This document shows, piece after piece, positions 18,592 to 28,304 of a stretch of 64,000 nucleotides of DNA. The notes beneath the pieces are model-generated. The model made no database searches. It was not told the origin of the DNA and saw only the letters and a program-made list of their open reading frames with translations. Every line of letters begins with the position of its first letter. Position 1 is the first letter of the stretch. The position numbers and the translations under genes were made by a program. The DNA lies in assembly GCA_027482225.1 (NCBI GenBank), contig JAIXWD010000014.1, forward strand, positions 178,816 to 242,815, given 5' to 3'. This DNA is from Bacteroidota bacterium (GTDB lineage: Bacteria; Bacteroidota; Bacteroidia; UKL13-3).

Positions 18592-19158
18592 ATGGCATTA
18601 GAAAAAGTTAAACAGTTAAACGAAACAAGTCTTTGGGAGTTATATGCAGCTGGAAATAACAATGCATTAGCTACCTTATATACTTTGCATCAGAAACACC
18701 TTTTGCTTATTGCCTATAAATACCTCAGATGCGAAACAAACGCAGAGGATATAGTTGCCGATTTATTTGAAAAATTACTGGCCATGAATACTGCCGAACG
18801 TAAAACGATTACAGCCGTGCTCATCCATAATCCACTAGCATACCTCACCGTTGCCATTAAAAACAAAAGCATTGATTATTTAAAAATTAAACACAACAGG
18901 GAGAATATTATAATTAATATTCGTTATTGGTTTACATCAACAGAAAAAAATACAGCTTACAAACAGTTTACGCATGATGCATTGGAGTTAATGCTCACGA
19001 GGCTCGAACCACGTGAACGTGAAATTATGCAATTGCATTTGGCAGGTTATCGTAATGAAGAAATAGCCAATAAACTAAACCTAAGCTACAATAATGTAAA
19101 AAATAACATCTATGAAGCTCGGGTAAAACTGAAACGCATTTGGAAAACTATCATGTAA
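18592..19158 (+). CDS. ECF-type RNA polymerase sigma factor
   Basis: The 188-residue protein has sigma region 2 at about 25-95 ('LLIAYKYLRCETNAEDIVADLFEKL', cited here only as a region) and region 4 at about 128-182 ('LEPREREIMQLHLAGYRNEE' and 'NKLNLSYNNVKNNIYEARVK'). The spacing is that of group IV factors. The next gene, 12 bases downstream, encodes a single-pass membrane protein, the usual place for an anti-sigma factor. The palindrome half-site and a TATACTTTG box lie in its leader. Confidence 0.92.
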   Translation: MALEKVKQLNETSLWELYAAGNNNALATLYTLHQKHLLLIAYKYLRCETNAEDIVADLFEKLLAMNTAERKTITAVLIHNPLAYLTVAIKNKSIDYLKIKHNRENIIINIRYWFTSTEKNTAYKQFTHDALELMLTRLEPREREIMQLHLAGYRNEEIANKLNLSYNNVKNNIYEARVKLKRIWKTIM

Positions 19159-19170
19159 TTATTTTGAATA

Positions 19171-19905
19171 ATGAATCATCTTATAAATAATACTACCATT
19201 ACAGAAATAATGGCCCTTGAAAGTACTTGCTCACAAGAAGAGAAGCAAGCAATGATGAGGAGGATTGAGCTACACAAAGATGAGCATGAATACTTGGATG
19301 GTGCTTGGTTATTTTTACAAGATCACAATAATGATTTTACTGCATTAAAAAAGTTTTTAGCATCAACTACAGTATTAAATTATACCGAAACAAATAAACA
19401 TGATCGAACGCTAAAATATGCGGGTGCAGCTGCTATTTTATTGGTTCTTATTTTAGGAAAATTATCCTACAATAAATGGATTTATCAAACCACTTTAATA
19501 GAATTCGTATTTGCAGATAACAGTATTGCTGTATTCGCAACAAGTACAAATAATGCATTACAAAAAGATGCCCTAATAAATGCTTATAAAACAGAAAATA
19601 TAAAACAGGGTATCGAAATTTTTGAAAAATTAGATTCAAATAACCACACGGATACATTAAGTTATATAGCGGGACTACTCTACTTAAACAATAAAGAATA
19701 TTCTAAATCTATAGCACAGTTTAAGCGTATTCATACAACTAGTATGTACCGAAACAAAGCCATGTATTTTATGTCTATTGATTTAATTTATTTAAATAAA
19801 AAAGAAGAAGCAAAAGTCATGTTAAGAAGCATTCAAACTGAAGATGATGAATACCTTTCTGCCAAAACAACTAGTTTACTGAACGAAGTACTTATTTGGA
19901 AATAA
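19171..19905 (+). CDS. Single-pass membrane TPR protein, probable anti-sigma factor
   Basis: The 244 residues split into a soluble N-terminus (1-80, with 'ALESTCSQEEKQAMMRRIEL', as in cytoplasmic sigma-binding regions), one membrane helix (83-97, 'AGAAAILLVLILGKL') and a C-terminal half of about 140 residues with TPR-like helical pairs ('DTLSYIAGLLYLNNKEYSKS' onward). The topology would be N-in, TPR-out. No zinc-binding anti-sigma motif is present, so the role is inferred from position after the sigma gene and from layout. Its last 30 bases overlap the convergent CHAT gene. Confidence 0.75.
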   Translation: MNHLINNTTITEIMALESTCSQEEKQAMMRRIELHKDEHEYLDGAWLFLQDHNNDFTALKKFLASTTVLNYTETNKHDRTLKYAGAAAILLVLILGKLSYNKWIYQTTLIEFVFADNSIAVFATSTNNALQKDALINAYKTENIKQGIEIFEKLDSNNHTDTLSYIAGLLYLNNKEYSKSIAQFKRIHTTSMYRNKAMYFMSIDLIYLNKKEEAKVMLRSIQTEDDEYLSAKTTSLLNEVLIWK

Positions 19906-22209
19906 GCAGTAGGATACTATCAATATAAACAAAAGCGTAGCACCTAATAAATAAAAAATAACATACGGATTTTGCGCAGATAATACCAATGGACTTAAAT
20001 TCCCTTCAACAACCAAAGGAGCCCAAAATATAGGGCTATACTCCTCATCTAAACGATTAATAGACCAATACTTTTTTTTCGCTTCATAAAGGGCGTCATC
20101 CTTATGCATTCCCTCATTTAAAAACTGGTAAAAATAGGTGAGTATCTCAGCCGAACTTTTATCATCTAATTTGCTTAATCCGTATACACAAGATTTAGCT
20201 CCTGCCCGAAAAAAATAATACGGAAAGTTAAGATTCGCCTCAGATACATAATCATCTCCTCGTCCGGTCTCACATAAAGCAAGTACCACCAAATTAGCAT
20301 TTAATTTTGTTCTTGTAATTTCTAACACATTTAGTTTCTCTAATTTACCTTGATGATTGGTAAGTAGCAAATGATTTTGAGAAATATCACTGTGACTAGC
20401 CACATAACTATGCCCAGCCAAATGAATAACACTTGCTTGAGGAGCATTAAATTGGTAATAACTAACACTAGATTGATTACCTAAATAACAATTGAAATAA
20501 AATTGTTTTAAAGATGAAGTTTGGTTGGATAAAAAAGGGAGCTCTGTTACTGCAGCATATTGATAGTTTGGACAAAATGCTATAGGTGCGTTTGTACTAT
20601 TTACTTGTTGGGCTAAATACTCTTTTAGCGAGTATGATAGCTGGTAGTTAAATTTATACTTCTTAAATAAATATGGCTGACTTTTATAAGTATGATGAAT
20701 GGTATCTGTTATTAAAGACTCGAAATTGATATTACCTGTTTTAACGGATGGGATAATGGTTACATCGTTAATCTGAGGGTGTAAAAAGCTTGCAATAGGC
20801 TTGAAAATTAACTGATAAAGCTTGAAAGAATTATTCTTATAGAAAGAAAACGATGACTTATCATATTCAAATAGATTCATTTTACTTTTAAAATCGAAAA
20901 AAACATCATCTCCTAAATCAATTAAATGAAAGGTATCTTTTAAAAAAAGCAGGGCATAATTACCACTAGCATAATTATTAAAATATTGAACAATGGATTG
21001 ATTATTTGTAAGTGCTGACTGAACTTGTTTGATACTTTTAATAGAAAAATTAGGTCTTGATGAGATTTTAGTAAAGCTTAATAATGAATTTAATTTACTC
21101 CGTTCGGTATAGTAAAAAAACGAATCTGCATCACCTCTATTGCCACTTATTTTATACAAGTAAAAGTAGTTTGTAGCCAATAAATTGATAGGAGAATTGC
21201 TGTAGATGAATTTTAAAACACCTATATCTTTATTGGTGTTTTTATTAACCCATAATTCCCACTCAGGTATTAATGAGCGCAACAGTTTATTCTCCTTCAT
21301 TTTTATCGCTTTCATTTCATGATTACTAAAAACATGTGATAAAATTGAAGCGCGTCTATTTAATGCAAACAAGTAATCAGTGAGGTTAGATAATGAATGC
21401 TCCATGCTTTTACTGTATAAACTCACCGATTTATTATAATCAGCATAAGCCAACTTATAATCCCCCACCATACTATTGGCTAGACCTTTTAAGCAGTTAA
21501 TCATGCCACGTTCACCATAATTTGATGGAAAATTATTCTCTAAAATATCAATAGCTTGATTATATGCATGCATAGCAGCCTTGTAATAAGGGAATTTCTG
21601 TTTTACATCCAATCGCTTATTATTAAGAAAATCCTGGTTGTAATTGGCAAAACTTCTGTGCAATTCAACCATCCTAAAAATACTAATGCCAGGTTGGTTA
21701 TAAAATAGTTGATAAGCTGTATCAAAGTAATATTTTACCACGCCACGCGCATTATTTCGCTCCGCAGATGCCTTTGCTAAAAAAAGCGAATAGGCCTCGA
21801 TACGATTCATTTCAGGTTTATAAACATGATACAAACTCAATGCAGAATCAGCATATGGAACTGCCTTGTGTGCCATGGCATTAAAATGAAAATACTTGGA
21901 ATAGTTTCGGTATACCTCAGCCTGATAGGCGTTTGATTTAACTAAACGCACTTTGAGCAGTATTTGCGCTGAGTCTGTATAATATTTAAAGTACTCTATG
22001 TTTTTTGTTTGATAGTTAATCTCTGCCAATAACATCAATTTTTTATACCTAATTGAAGGGATATTTTCGTCATTGATAACATATATTGTTTCTAGTGCCC
22101 TATCATATTTGCCATCAAAAATATATTGCTCACATATTTTAATTGAATTTGCAAAAAGTGATGTCAGGTTAATTAGAAAAACAAATGTCAAAAATATTAT
22201 TTTACACAT
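19876..22209 (-). CDS. Exported TPR-CHAT caspase-like protease with C-terminal membrane anchor
   Basis: The 777-residue protein has a signal peptide (1-20, 'LTSLFANS'), a long TPR-type helical region (about 25-380) and a CHAT domain (about 520-735). The catalytic dyad is visible: His600 in 'SVIHLAGHSY' and Cys646 in 'LVVLALCETGRGDD'. It ends with 'SPIFWAPLVVEGN', the typical CHAT closing strand, one membrane helix (748-770) and a short basic tail. TPR and CHAT parts are thus predicted periplasmic. CHAT proteins are caspase/separase-like proteases. The 3' end overlaps the membrane TPR gene by 30 bases. Confidence 0.9.
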   Translation of the reverse strand: MCKIIFLTFVFLINLTSLFANSIKICEQYIFDGKYDRALETIYVINDENIPSIRYKKLMLLAEINYQTKNIEYFKYYTDSAQILLKVRLVKSNAYQAEVYRNYSKYFHFNAMAHKAVPYADSALSLYHVYKPEMNRIEAYSLFLAKASAERNNARGVVKYYFDTAYQLFYNQPGISIFRMVELHRSFANYNQDFLNNKRLDVKQKFPYYKAAMHAYNQAIDILENNFPSNYGERGMINCLKGLANSMVGDYKLAYADYNKSVSLYSKSMEHSLSNLTDYLFALNRRASILSHVFSNHEMKAIKMKENKLLRSLIPEWELWVNKNTNKDIGVLKFIYSNSPINLLATNYFYLYKISGNRGDADSFFYYTERSKLNSLLSFTKISSRPNFSIKSIKQVQSALTNNQSIVQYFNNYASGNYALLFLKDTFHLIDLGDDVFFDFKSKMNLFEYDKSSFSFYKNNSFKLYQLIFKPIASFLHPQINDVTIIPSVKTGNINFESLITDTIHHTYKSQPYLFKKYKFNYQLSYSLKEYLAQQVNSTNAPIAFCPNYQYAAVTELPFLSNQTSSLKQFYFNCYLGNQSSVSYYQFNAPQASVIHLAGHSYVASHSDISQNHLLLTNHQGKLEKLNVLEITRTKLNANLVVLALCETGRGDDYVSEANLNFPYYFFRAGAKSCVYGLSKLDDKSSAEILTYFYQFLNEGMHKDDALYEAKKKYWSINRLDEEYSPIFWAPLVVEGNLSPLVLSAQNPYVIFYLLGATLLFILIVSYCLFPNKYFVQ

Positions 22210-22493
22210 GGAGAATTAATTTAACCAATAAAGTAATGATAAAGGTATAGAAAAAATAAGAAGCGAAATTAACATAAATTTTAGATACGTTACTTATCAA
22301 TTATGCCATGCATTTATAGACTTCCATTACTTTGAAATATAATCGTTAGAATAAAAACCTACTCCCAAAAACTGAATTATAAAAAGTATCCTCCTATTAA
22401 AAATTAATTAAAACTATACCCATTATTAATAATCCCAGCATATGGATGAATTACAACAAAATTCACGACTTTTGTTTTTGACAATAACATCAC

Positions 22494-22970
22494 ATGAATA
22501 CTAAATTAAAACACATTACCTACATACTGGCTATAACTAGCATACTTTTTACAACACCTGTATTTGCTAAAAAACCGCGTCCTAAAAAAGGAAAGGCGCC
22601 TATTGCAAATGATCGTGTTGACATTCAAAAACTACTACAAGCACAACAAAAATCGTGGAATGAAGGCAAAATTGAAGCCTACATGCAAGGATATTGGAAC
22701 AACGATTCGTTAACCTTCGTGGGCAAGCGTGGGGTTACAAGAGGCTGGAAAAACACCTTAGCCAACTACAAAAAATCTTACCCCGATAAAAACGCAATGG
22801 GTAAACTGGATCTGCAAATTTTAAACATAAAACTACTTGGTAAAGATCTAGCTTTTGTTGTTGGCAAATGGGATTTAAAAAGAAATGCAGGTGATGTAGG
22901 CGGACACTTCACTTTACTTATGCGTAAACTTAAAGGCAAATGGTTTATTGTGGCAGACCACAGCAGTTAA
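22494..22970 (+). CDS. Secreted SnoaL/DUF4440-like (NTF2 fold) protein
   Basis: The 158-residue protein has a signal peptide (1-25, 'PVFAKK') followed by a Lys/Pro-rich linker. An NTF2-like domain carries 'IQKLLQAQQKSWNEGKIEAY', 'DSLTFVGKRGVTRGW' and 'GGHFTLLMRKLKGKWFIVAD'. The fold is used by many small enzymes and binding proteins, so no substrate can be assigned. It is a single-gene unit, with its stop directly abutting the convergent DUF4249 gene. The 284-base region upstream holds no recognisable feature beyond AT-rich leader sequence. Confidence 0.85.
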   Translation: MNTKLKHITYILAITSILFTTPVFAKKPRPKKGKAPIANDRVDIQKLLQAQQKSWNEGKIEAYMQGYWNNDSLTFVGKRGVTRGWKNTLANYKKSYPDKNAMGKLDLQILNIKLLGKDLAFVVGKWDLKRNAGDVGGHFTLLMRKLKGKWFIVADHSS

Positions 22971-23786
22971 CTATTCTTTAATTGCAGCACGGAAACGTTT
23001 TACATCATATGCGGCAAACAAACCCAAAGCACCTCCGTTTATGTTAGTAGGCAAGTTAGCAGGTGGCGTACTAAACGGTCCTCCAGCATTGCCTCTATTA
23101 CTTAATGCTTGATAATATCTATTTACTGGCTCATCAATAGAACGGAAAATTAACAATGCAGTATCATTGGGTTGTAAGCGTAAAAATGGCAATTCAAAAA
23201 CAAAAGGTTCATTAATTATAGAGTTTCTGTTATCAAACAATATCCTTACATCAAATAGCGAATCTTTACCTTCTGTATCTTCTGTATTTGTAAATCCAAA
23301 ACGGAAATAGGTATACTTGGTTCTTGCTCTATTATCCTTTGCTAAGTATGCAACAGCATAACCTTCCTCAATAAACCCTGAAGCAGGTTTAAAATAAGAA
23401 ACTACCGTGTCTATTTCAAACATAGGTTCTAGTGTCGAGCTTGATGTGTATGTTTTTCCTTGGTGTGTTATCTTTAAGTTATAAATAGACCCTATTGTAC
23501 CAACATATCCTGAAGAGGCTTTGTATACACCGTTACCAATATGGTTAAATGAAATACCATTTACATCAACCACAGCATCTGTAACTAATGGTGTTGCATT
23601 AGTATTATCAAAATACCCTAACGATTTGGTAAGTCTAACATAAGAACTATCAACTTCAGTTGTAATTTGACCTTCCACAACAATTTTCTCGGTATTATCA
23701 GGCACATCAATGTCTATCACTTCATCACATGATGTAAACATTAACCCTAATAGTAAACTGCTTATTAATACAATTCTATTTTTCAT
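22971..23786 (-). CDS. DUF4249 family outer-membrane lipoprotein
   Basis: The 271-residue protein has a lipoprotein signal: 'SSLLLGLMFTSC' places the lipobox Cys at residue 20. The mature N-terminus 'EVIDIDVPDNTEKIVVEGQI' is the start expected of DUF4249 proteins, which are beta-rich and encoded beside TonB-dependent receptors. It follows the receptor gene by eight bases in the same operon and probably acts as its surface partner. Confidence 0.9.
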   Translation of the reverse strand: MKNRIVLISSLLLGLMFTSCDEVIDIDVPDNTEKIVVEGQITTEVDSSYVRLTKSLGYFDNTNATPLVTDAVVDVNGISFNHIGNGVYKASSGYVGTIGSIYNLKITHQGKTYTSSSTLEPMFEIDTVVSYFKPASGFIEEGYAVAYLAKDNRARTKYTYFRFGFTNTEDTEGKDSLFDVRILFDNRNSIINEPFVFELPFLRLQPNDTALLIFRSIDEPVNRYYQALSNRGNAGGPFSTPPANLPTNINGGALGLFAAYDVKRFRAAIKE

Positions 23787-23794
23787 GGCCCTAA

Positions 23795-26188
23795 TTAAAA
23801 TTTAAAGTTATAGGTAACTGATGGAACAAAAGTGAATAAATGCGTTCTCACAGCTTCATTTTTGCCTGTTAATTCATTTGTTCTAAACGATATACTGTAT
23901 GGATTTTTACGTCCATAAGCATTGTAAACAGAGAAAACCCAACTGCCTTCAAACTTTCTTTTTGAAAACACCCAAAGAGGTCTAGCTTCTGTTTTCTTCT
24001 GATTTAAAGTTAAGGATAAATCCATGCGATGATAAGCAGGAACACGTGCACTATTTCTTGCGCCATATTCAATGATCTTATTACCCTCAAACTCAAAATA
24101 AGCAACAGCAGGCGTATACGTATCGCCTGTAGCATATATAAAATTAGCCGACATGCTTATACGTTTTGTAAACTCATGACTAAGCACAAAAGTTAAATAA
24201 TGCCTTCTATCAAACCTGAAATTATACCACTCGTTGTTGTTCACCCCATCCACTTTTCTTTCCGATTTTGAAAGAGTGTAACTTAACCAGCCAGTTGTTT
24301 TACCACGTTGTTTGCGTAATAACAACTCAATACCATAAGCCCTACCAATGCCTGGTAATACCTGCGATTCTATAGCCTCATTAAACTGTACATCTGCATC
24401 ATCCTTTAACTCCACCGTGTTATTCATGAGCTTATAATACACCTCGGCTGATGCTTCAATGGCATTTTCACTAAAGTTACGGAAATACCCCAATGCCACC
24501 TGATCGGCCATTTGTGGTTTGATGTACTTATCAGATGGCGTCCAAAATTCAGCACCTATACTTGCATTGGTTGTTTGTATTAAATGCATGTATTGAAACA
24601 TGCGGTTATACGAACCCTTAACTGAGCTACTTGCATTAATAACATAAGTTAAAGCCAAACGTGGCTCCAAGCCAAAGTAAGTATTGTACACTTTGTTCCA
24701 ATCATGGTTTGTGGTATCAATAATGGTTGATGTATTGATAAATCCATTACTAAAAAATGTTGGTGTGCCTCCAGCATAAATTAACTCACGACCTTTACCT
24801 ACATTTTGGAACATAGACAAACGCGCACCATATTCGGTTGATAAACGGTTGTTAATTTTTAAAGCATGACTAATGTATACTCCGTAATCTAGTGCACGTT
24901 TTGCAGGTAACACATCCTTTAAGATAATAGATTCTGATGTAATGGGATTAACTTCTCCGGGAGAGTATGTATGATGTGTAGCTGCGAACCCAAACTTAAT
25001 GCTGTTTTTAGGATTAGCGTAATAACTAAAATCTTGCTTTACACCAAAATCAGTAATGTAATTTAATCGTGATAAATTTAAATTAGGCGAAATATTAAAA
25101 TCAACATTATAATTATACCGACTAAAAATTAAACTGGTGTTTGAAAACATACGTGAGCTAAAAATATGGTTCCAACGCAGAGTAGCCGTTTGGTTTCCCC
25201 AACCTAAACCAAATAAACTTCCTGTACCCAAATTATCTCTACCAATGTAACCAGACAAAAACAACTTGTTCTTTTCATTTAAAACAAAGTTTGTTTTAAT
25301 ATTTAAATCGCCAAAATAAGCAGTCAAATCTTTAGTTTGCTCTGTTAATGGGAAAAACACATCAAAATAACTTCTCCTACCCGAAATCATAAATGAACTT
25401 TTATCTTTTTGAATCGGTCCTTCTATCGTTAAACGAGATGACAATATACCTATACCACCACTTGCGCTAAATTGTTTAGAGTTACCATCTTTCATACGCA
25501 CATCCAAAACAGAAGCCAATCGGCCACCATAATTGGCAGGTATACCCCCTTTATAAATTTCAAAGTCTTTTATCGCATCACCATTAAACACAGAAAAGAA
25601 ACCTACCACATGAGATGGATTATAAACCACGGCCTCATCTAACTGCACCAAGTTGTGATCCACATTACCACCACGCACAATAAACAAAGTATTACCATCA
25701 CCTGCTGCTTGCACACCAGGTAATAATTGTATGGCTTTTATAATATCAACTTCACCTAATAATATCGGAATTTTTTTTACCTCTTTAATATCCATTTTAA
25801 CCACACTCATTTTTGTTGATTCCACATTAGATGAGTTTGGTCTATCTGTAGTTACTGTAAGTTCATTTAACTCGCGTTTATCTTCTGCTAACTCAACTTT
25901 TAAAGTTATATCCCCTTTGGTTAAATCAACGGTTTTGGTTTGGGTAGCATAACCAACATAGGAATACACAATGGTGTATTTGCCCTCAGGAAGATTTAAT
26001 GAGTAATACCCATATGTATTAGTAGCTACACCTATTTTTAACTCACTAACAGATATAGAAACGCCTATTAGGTCTTCACCATTTTTGGCATCTTTAACCG
26101 TACCACTTAAGGTGTTTTTGGGGGTTTGGGCATTAATAGTTGTTGCTGACAGCAAAAACAGACTTAACAATGTAACTAGATTTTTCAC
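23795..26188 (-). CDS. TonB-dependent receptor with carboxypeptidase-regulatory-like N-terminus
   Basis: The 797-residue protein has a signal peptide (1-20). A carboxypeptidase-D-like beta domain ('LSGTVKDAKNGEDLIGVSIS', about 24-105) precedes a plug with 'FIVRGGNVDHNLVQLDEAVV' and 'GGIPANYGGRLASVLDVRMK', and then a 22-strand-type barrel to the C-terminal Phe. Together with the following DUF4249 lipoprotein it forms an outer-membrane uptake unit. Substrate unknown; no SusD is present, so it is not a canonical polysaccharide locus. Confidence 0.95.
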   Translation of the reverse strand: MKNLVTLLSLFLLSATTINAQTPKNTLSGTVKDAKNGEDLIGVSISVSELKIGVATNTYGYYSLNLPEGKYTIVYSYVGYATQTKTVDLTKGDITLKVELAEDKRELNELTVTTDRPNSSNVESTKMSVVKMDIKEVKKIPILLGEVDIIKAIQLLPGVQAAGDGNTLFIVRGGNVDHNLVQLDEAVVYNPSHVVGFFSVFNGDAIKDFEIYKGGIPANYGGRLASVLDVRMKDGNSKQFSASGGIGILSSRLTIEGPIQKDKSSFMISGRRSYFDVFFPLTEQTKDLTAYFGDLNIKTNFVLNEKNKLFLSGYIGRDNLGTGSLFGLGWGNQTATLRWNHIFSSRMFSNTSLIFSRYNYNVDFNISPNLNLSRLNYITDFGVKQDFSYYANPKNSIKFGFAATHHTYSPGEVNPITSESIILKDVLPAKRALDYGVYISHALKINNRLSTEYGARLSMFQNVGKGRELIYAGGTPTFFSNGFINTSTIIDTTNHDWNKVYNTYFGLEPRLALTYVINASSSVKGSYNRMFQYMHLIQTTNASIGAEFWTPSDKYIKPQMADQVALGYFRNFSENAIEASAEVYYKLMNNTVELKDDADVQFNEAIESQVLPGIGRAYGIELLLRKQRGKTTGWLSYTLSKSERKVDGVNNNEWYNFRFDRRHYLTFVLSHEFTKRISMSANFIYATGDTYTPAVAYFEFEGNKIIEYGARNSARVPAYHRMDLSLTLNQKKTEARPLWVFSKRKFEGSWVFSVYNAYGRKNPYSISFRTNELTGKNEAVRTHLFTFVPSVTYNFKF

Positions 26189-26193
26189 GGGTG

Positions 26194-26201
26194 CGAAAGT
26201 A
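26194..26201 (-). promoter_or_regulatory. Probable -7 box for the TonB-receptor operon
   Basis: On the minus strand this reads TACTTTCG followed by CACC, a TAnnTT(T/C)G-type box five bases before the ATG. Transcription would begin at or just before the start codon, giving an almost leaderless mRNA. Confidence 0.4.
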
Positions 26202-26373
26202 ATACAACAAACTCCAATAAAAGTATCTTTAGATTAAAAAACGAAGAATTTTAGGTAAACGGATTATAAAACGTGTAAAAGGAAAATAATCAATTTGGTT
26301 TCTACTTTTACAACCAATTAGAGATACTCATCATGACATCATCCATGGTATATAAATGCAACATTTTAAATGG

Positions 26374-28059
26374 TTATGGGGCCAATTTATTTAACTTACT
26401 CTGCTTTTTACCGTATAGTAAATAGATAAATAAACCCAATAATAACCACAACATAAACGCAGCCCAATTGGTAAAATTTAACTGGGTCATTAAATAAAAA
26501 TTAGAAACCATACCTAAAACGGGAATGGTGCTAAAACGTTTTAAAAATGTAAGCACACTTAATACCAAAAACAATAACCAAAAAGCAAGAGTTGGCCAAT
26601 TTTCTCGCAAACCAACATGCATAAATGTTTGTGTGTTATCAAACACAATAAATAGATATAAACTAACCAAACATAAAATAGGCACCAATAACCTACCGTT
26701 AATATAAGGAACTTTAAACCCAACATGGAACTCGTTGCTGTGCGATTCCATTCTTATTACTCCTGCATTTACAATAACAAATGCAAACAGGGTTCCAATA
26801 CTTGATAAATCTGTAACCTCTTTTAAGTTTAAAAACAAAGCCGGAACGGCAACAAACAACCCTGTAACTATGGTGCTAAATGCGGGTGTTTTAAACTTGG
26901 GATGGATGTTACTAAAACGCTTGGGCAAAAGTCCATCCCTACTCATGCTCATCCAAATGCGTGGTTGCCCATTTTGGAAAACCAATAACACACTGGCCAT
27001 TGCTATTACAGCGCTTACTGCAACTATGCCACTCATCCAATTTACATGCAACAATTCAAAAACGTGTGCCAACGGATCGCCAACAGCCAATTCTTTATAG
27101 CTCACCATACCTGTTAATGATAATGAAATGAGCATGTATAATATGGTACAAATAGTTAATGATGCGATCATGGCTTTAGGCAAATCACGTTTGGGATCTT
27201 TACACTCTTCGGCAGTGGTTGCCAATGCATCAAAACCAATATATGCAAAAAATACCGATGCTACACCTTGTAAAACACCTTTAAAACCATTTGGTGCAAA
27301 CGGACTCCAATTATCGGGATTCACATAAAATGCCCCAACAATTATGACCAATACAATTACAATTAATTTTAAGCCTACAAAATAATTTCCTACGGTTTTG
27401 GTTTCGTGCACCCCACGATAAATAAGTGCAGTAATAGCGAATACAATTCCCAATGCAGGTAAATCACAAATCAATTTCAAGCCAAAAATTTCGGGTGCAC
27501 TTTGCCATGCCAATTGTTGCTGTTGCAGGTAATGTGTTATGGTTTGGTTTGATGCCAAAAGCGATGTAGCTTCTACAAAACCATTTTTAGCACTTAAATA
27601 ATCCATGGTTAAATACTCTGGTATATGCCAACCAATACCATCCATTAAACCAGTAAAATAATCACTCCAACTTATGGCTACTACAATATTACCAATGGCA
27701 TATTCTACAATTAAAGCCCAGCCTATAATCCATGCTACAATCTCACCAAACGATGCATAAGCGTATGTGTAAGCACTACCAGAAATGGGAATACTACTTG
27801 CAAACTCAGCATAACTTAATGCAGAAAACGAACATGCAATGGCAATAAAAACAAACAGTAAAATAACAGCAGGACCACCACTTGCACTTGCATTACCAAT
27901 TGTGCTAAATATACCTGCGCCAATAATGGCTGCTATACCTAATGAGGTTAAATCACGAAGACTTAATGTTTTCTTGAGTTTGTGCTCGCTATTTTGATTA
28001 GCCTCCGCTTCGCCTGCAATTTGTGCTATGGTTTTTCTTCTGAATAAAGGATTGCTCAC
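26374..28059 (-). CDS. APC family amino-acid permease
   Basis: The 561-residue transporter has about 12-14 membrane helices. The APC substrate-site motif 'GIAAIIGAGIFSTIGNAS' lies in the first helix, with 'ISGSAYTYAYASFGEIVAWI' in helix 3 and 'VFFAYIGFDALATTAEECKD' in helix 6. The pattern matches the cationic amino-acid transporter (CAT) branch. It probably imports amino acids by proton coupling; specificity cannot be read. It is preceded by a 46-residue Cys-rich membrane protein gene. Confidence 0.93.
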   Translation of the reverse strand: MSNPLFRRKTIAQIAGEAEANQNSEHKLKKTLSLRDLTSLGIAAIIGAGIFSTIGNASASGGPAVILLFVFIAIACSFSALSYAEFASSIPISGSAYTYAYASFGEIVAWIIGWALIVEYAIGNIVVAISWSDYFTGLMDGIGWHIPEYLTMDYLSAKNGFVEATSLLASNQTITHYLQQQQLAWQSAPEIFGLKLICDLPALGIVFAITALIYRGVHETKTVGNYFVGLKLIVIVLVIIVGAFYVNPDNWSPFAPNGFKGVLQGVASVFFAYIGFDALATTAEECKDPKRDLPKAMIASLTICTILYMLISLSLTGMVSYKELAVGDPLAHVFELLHVNWMSGIVAVSAVIAMASVLLVFQNGQPRIWMSMSRDGLLPKRFSNIHPKFKTPAFSTIVTGLFVAVPALFLNLKEVTDLSSIGTLFAFVIVNAGVIRMESHSNEFHVGFKVPYINGRLLVPILCLVSLYLFIVFDNTQTFMHVGLRENWPTLAFWLLFLVLSVLTFLKRFSTIPVLGMVSNFYLMTQLNFTNWAAFMLWLLLGLFIYLLYGKKQSKLNKLAP

Positions 28060-28110
28060 AATAAAATTATTTAGAGCAATATATATTTTTTGAAAACAGT
28101 TTACACAGAA

Positions 28111-28251
28111 TTATTTTTTAGCTATGGTTGGGTGATGGCTGCACTTACCGCTTTCACAGCTATGACCCTTAGCACTTCTAAAAAGTGTTCGTACTAAATA
28201 AACAGCTGCACCCAATAAAATGGCTATTACTATAATCAGTTGCGCATCCAT
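28111..28251 (-). CDS. Small FeoB-associated-type Cys-rich membrane protein
   Basis: A 46-residue protein begins at the ATG at 28251: 'MDAQLIIVIAILLGAAVYLV' forms one membrane helix, followed by 'RTLFRSAKGH' and the Cys/His cluster 'SCESGKCSHH'. This matches the pattern of FeoB-associated Cys-rich membrane proteins: a single N-terminal helix, then C-x4-C with nearby histidines suited to metal binding. No feoB or feoA is in the window. It lies between metH1 and the permease on the same strand. Confidence 0.8.
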   Translation of the reverse strand: MDAQLIIVIAILLGAAVYLVRTLFRSAKGHSCESGKCSHHPTIAKK

Positions 28252-28304
28252 GTTACATAATTTTTATTCGCATCGTAAATTGATATCACGATGCGATTGA
28301 TACC

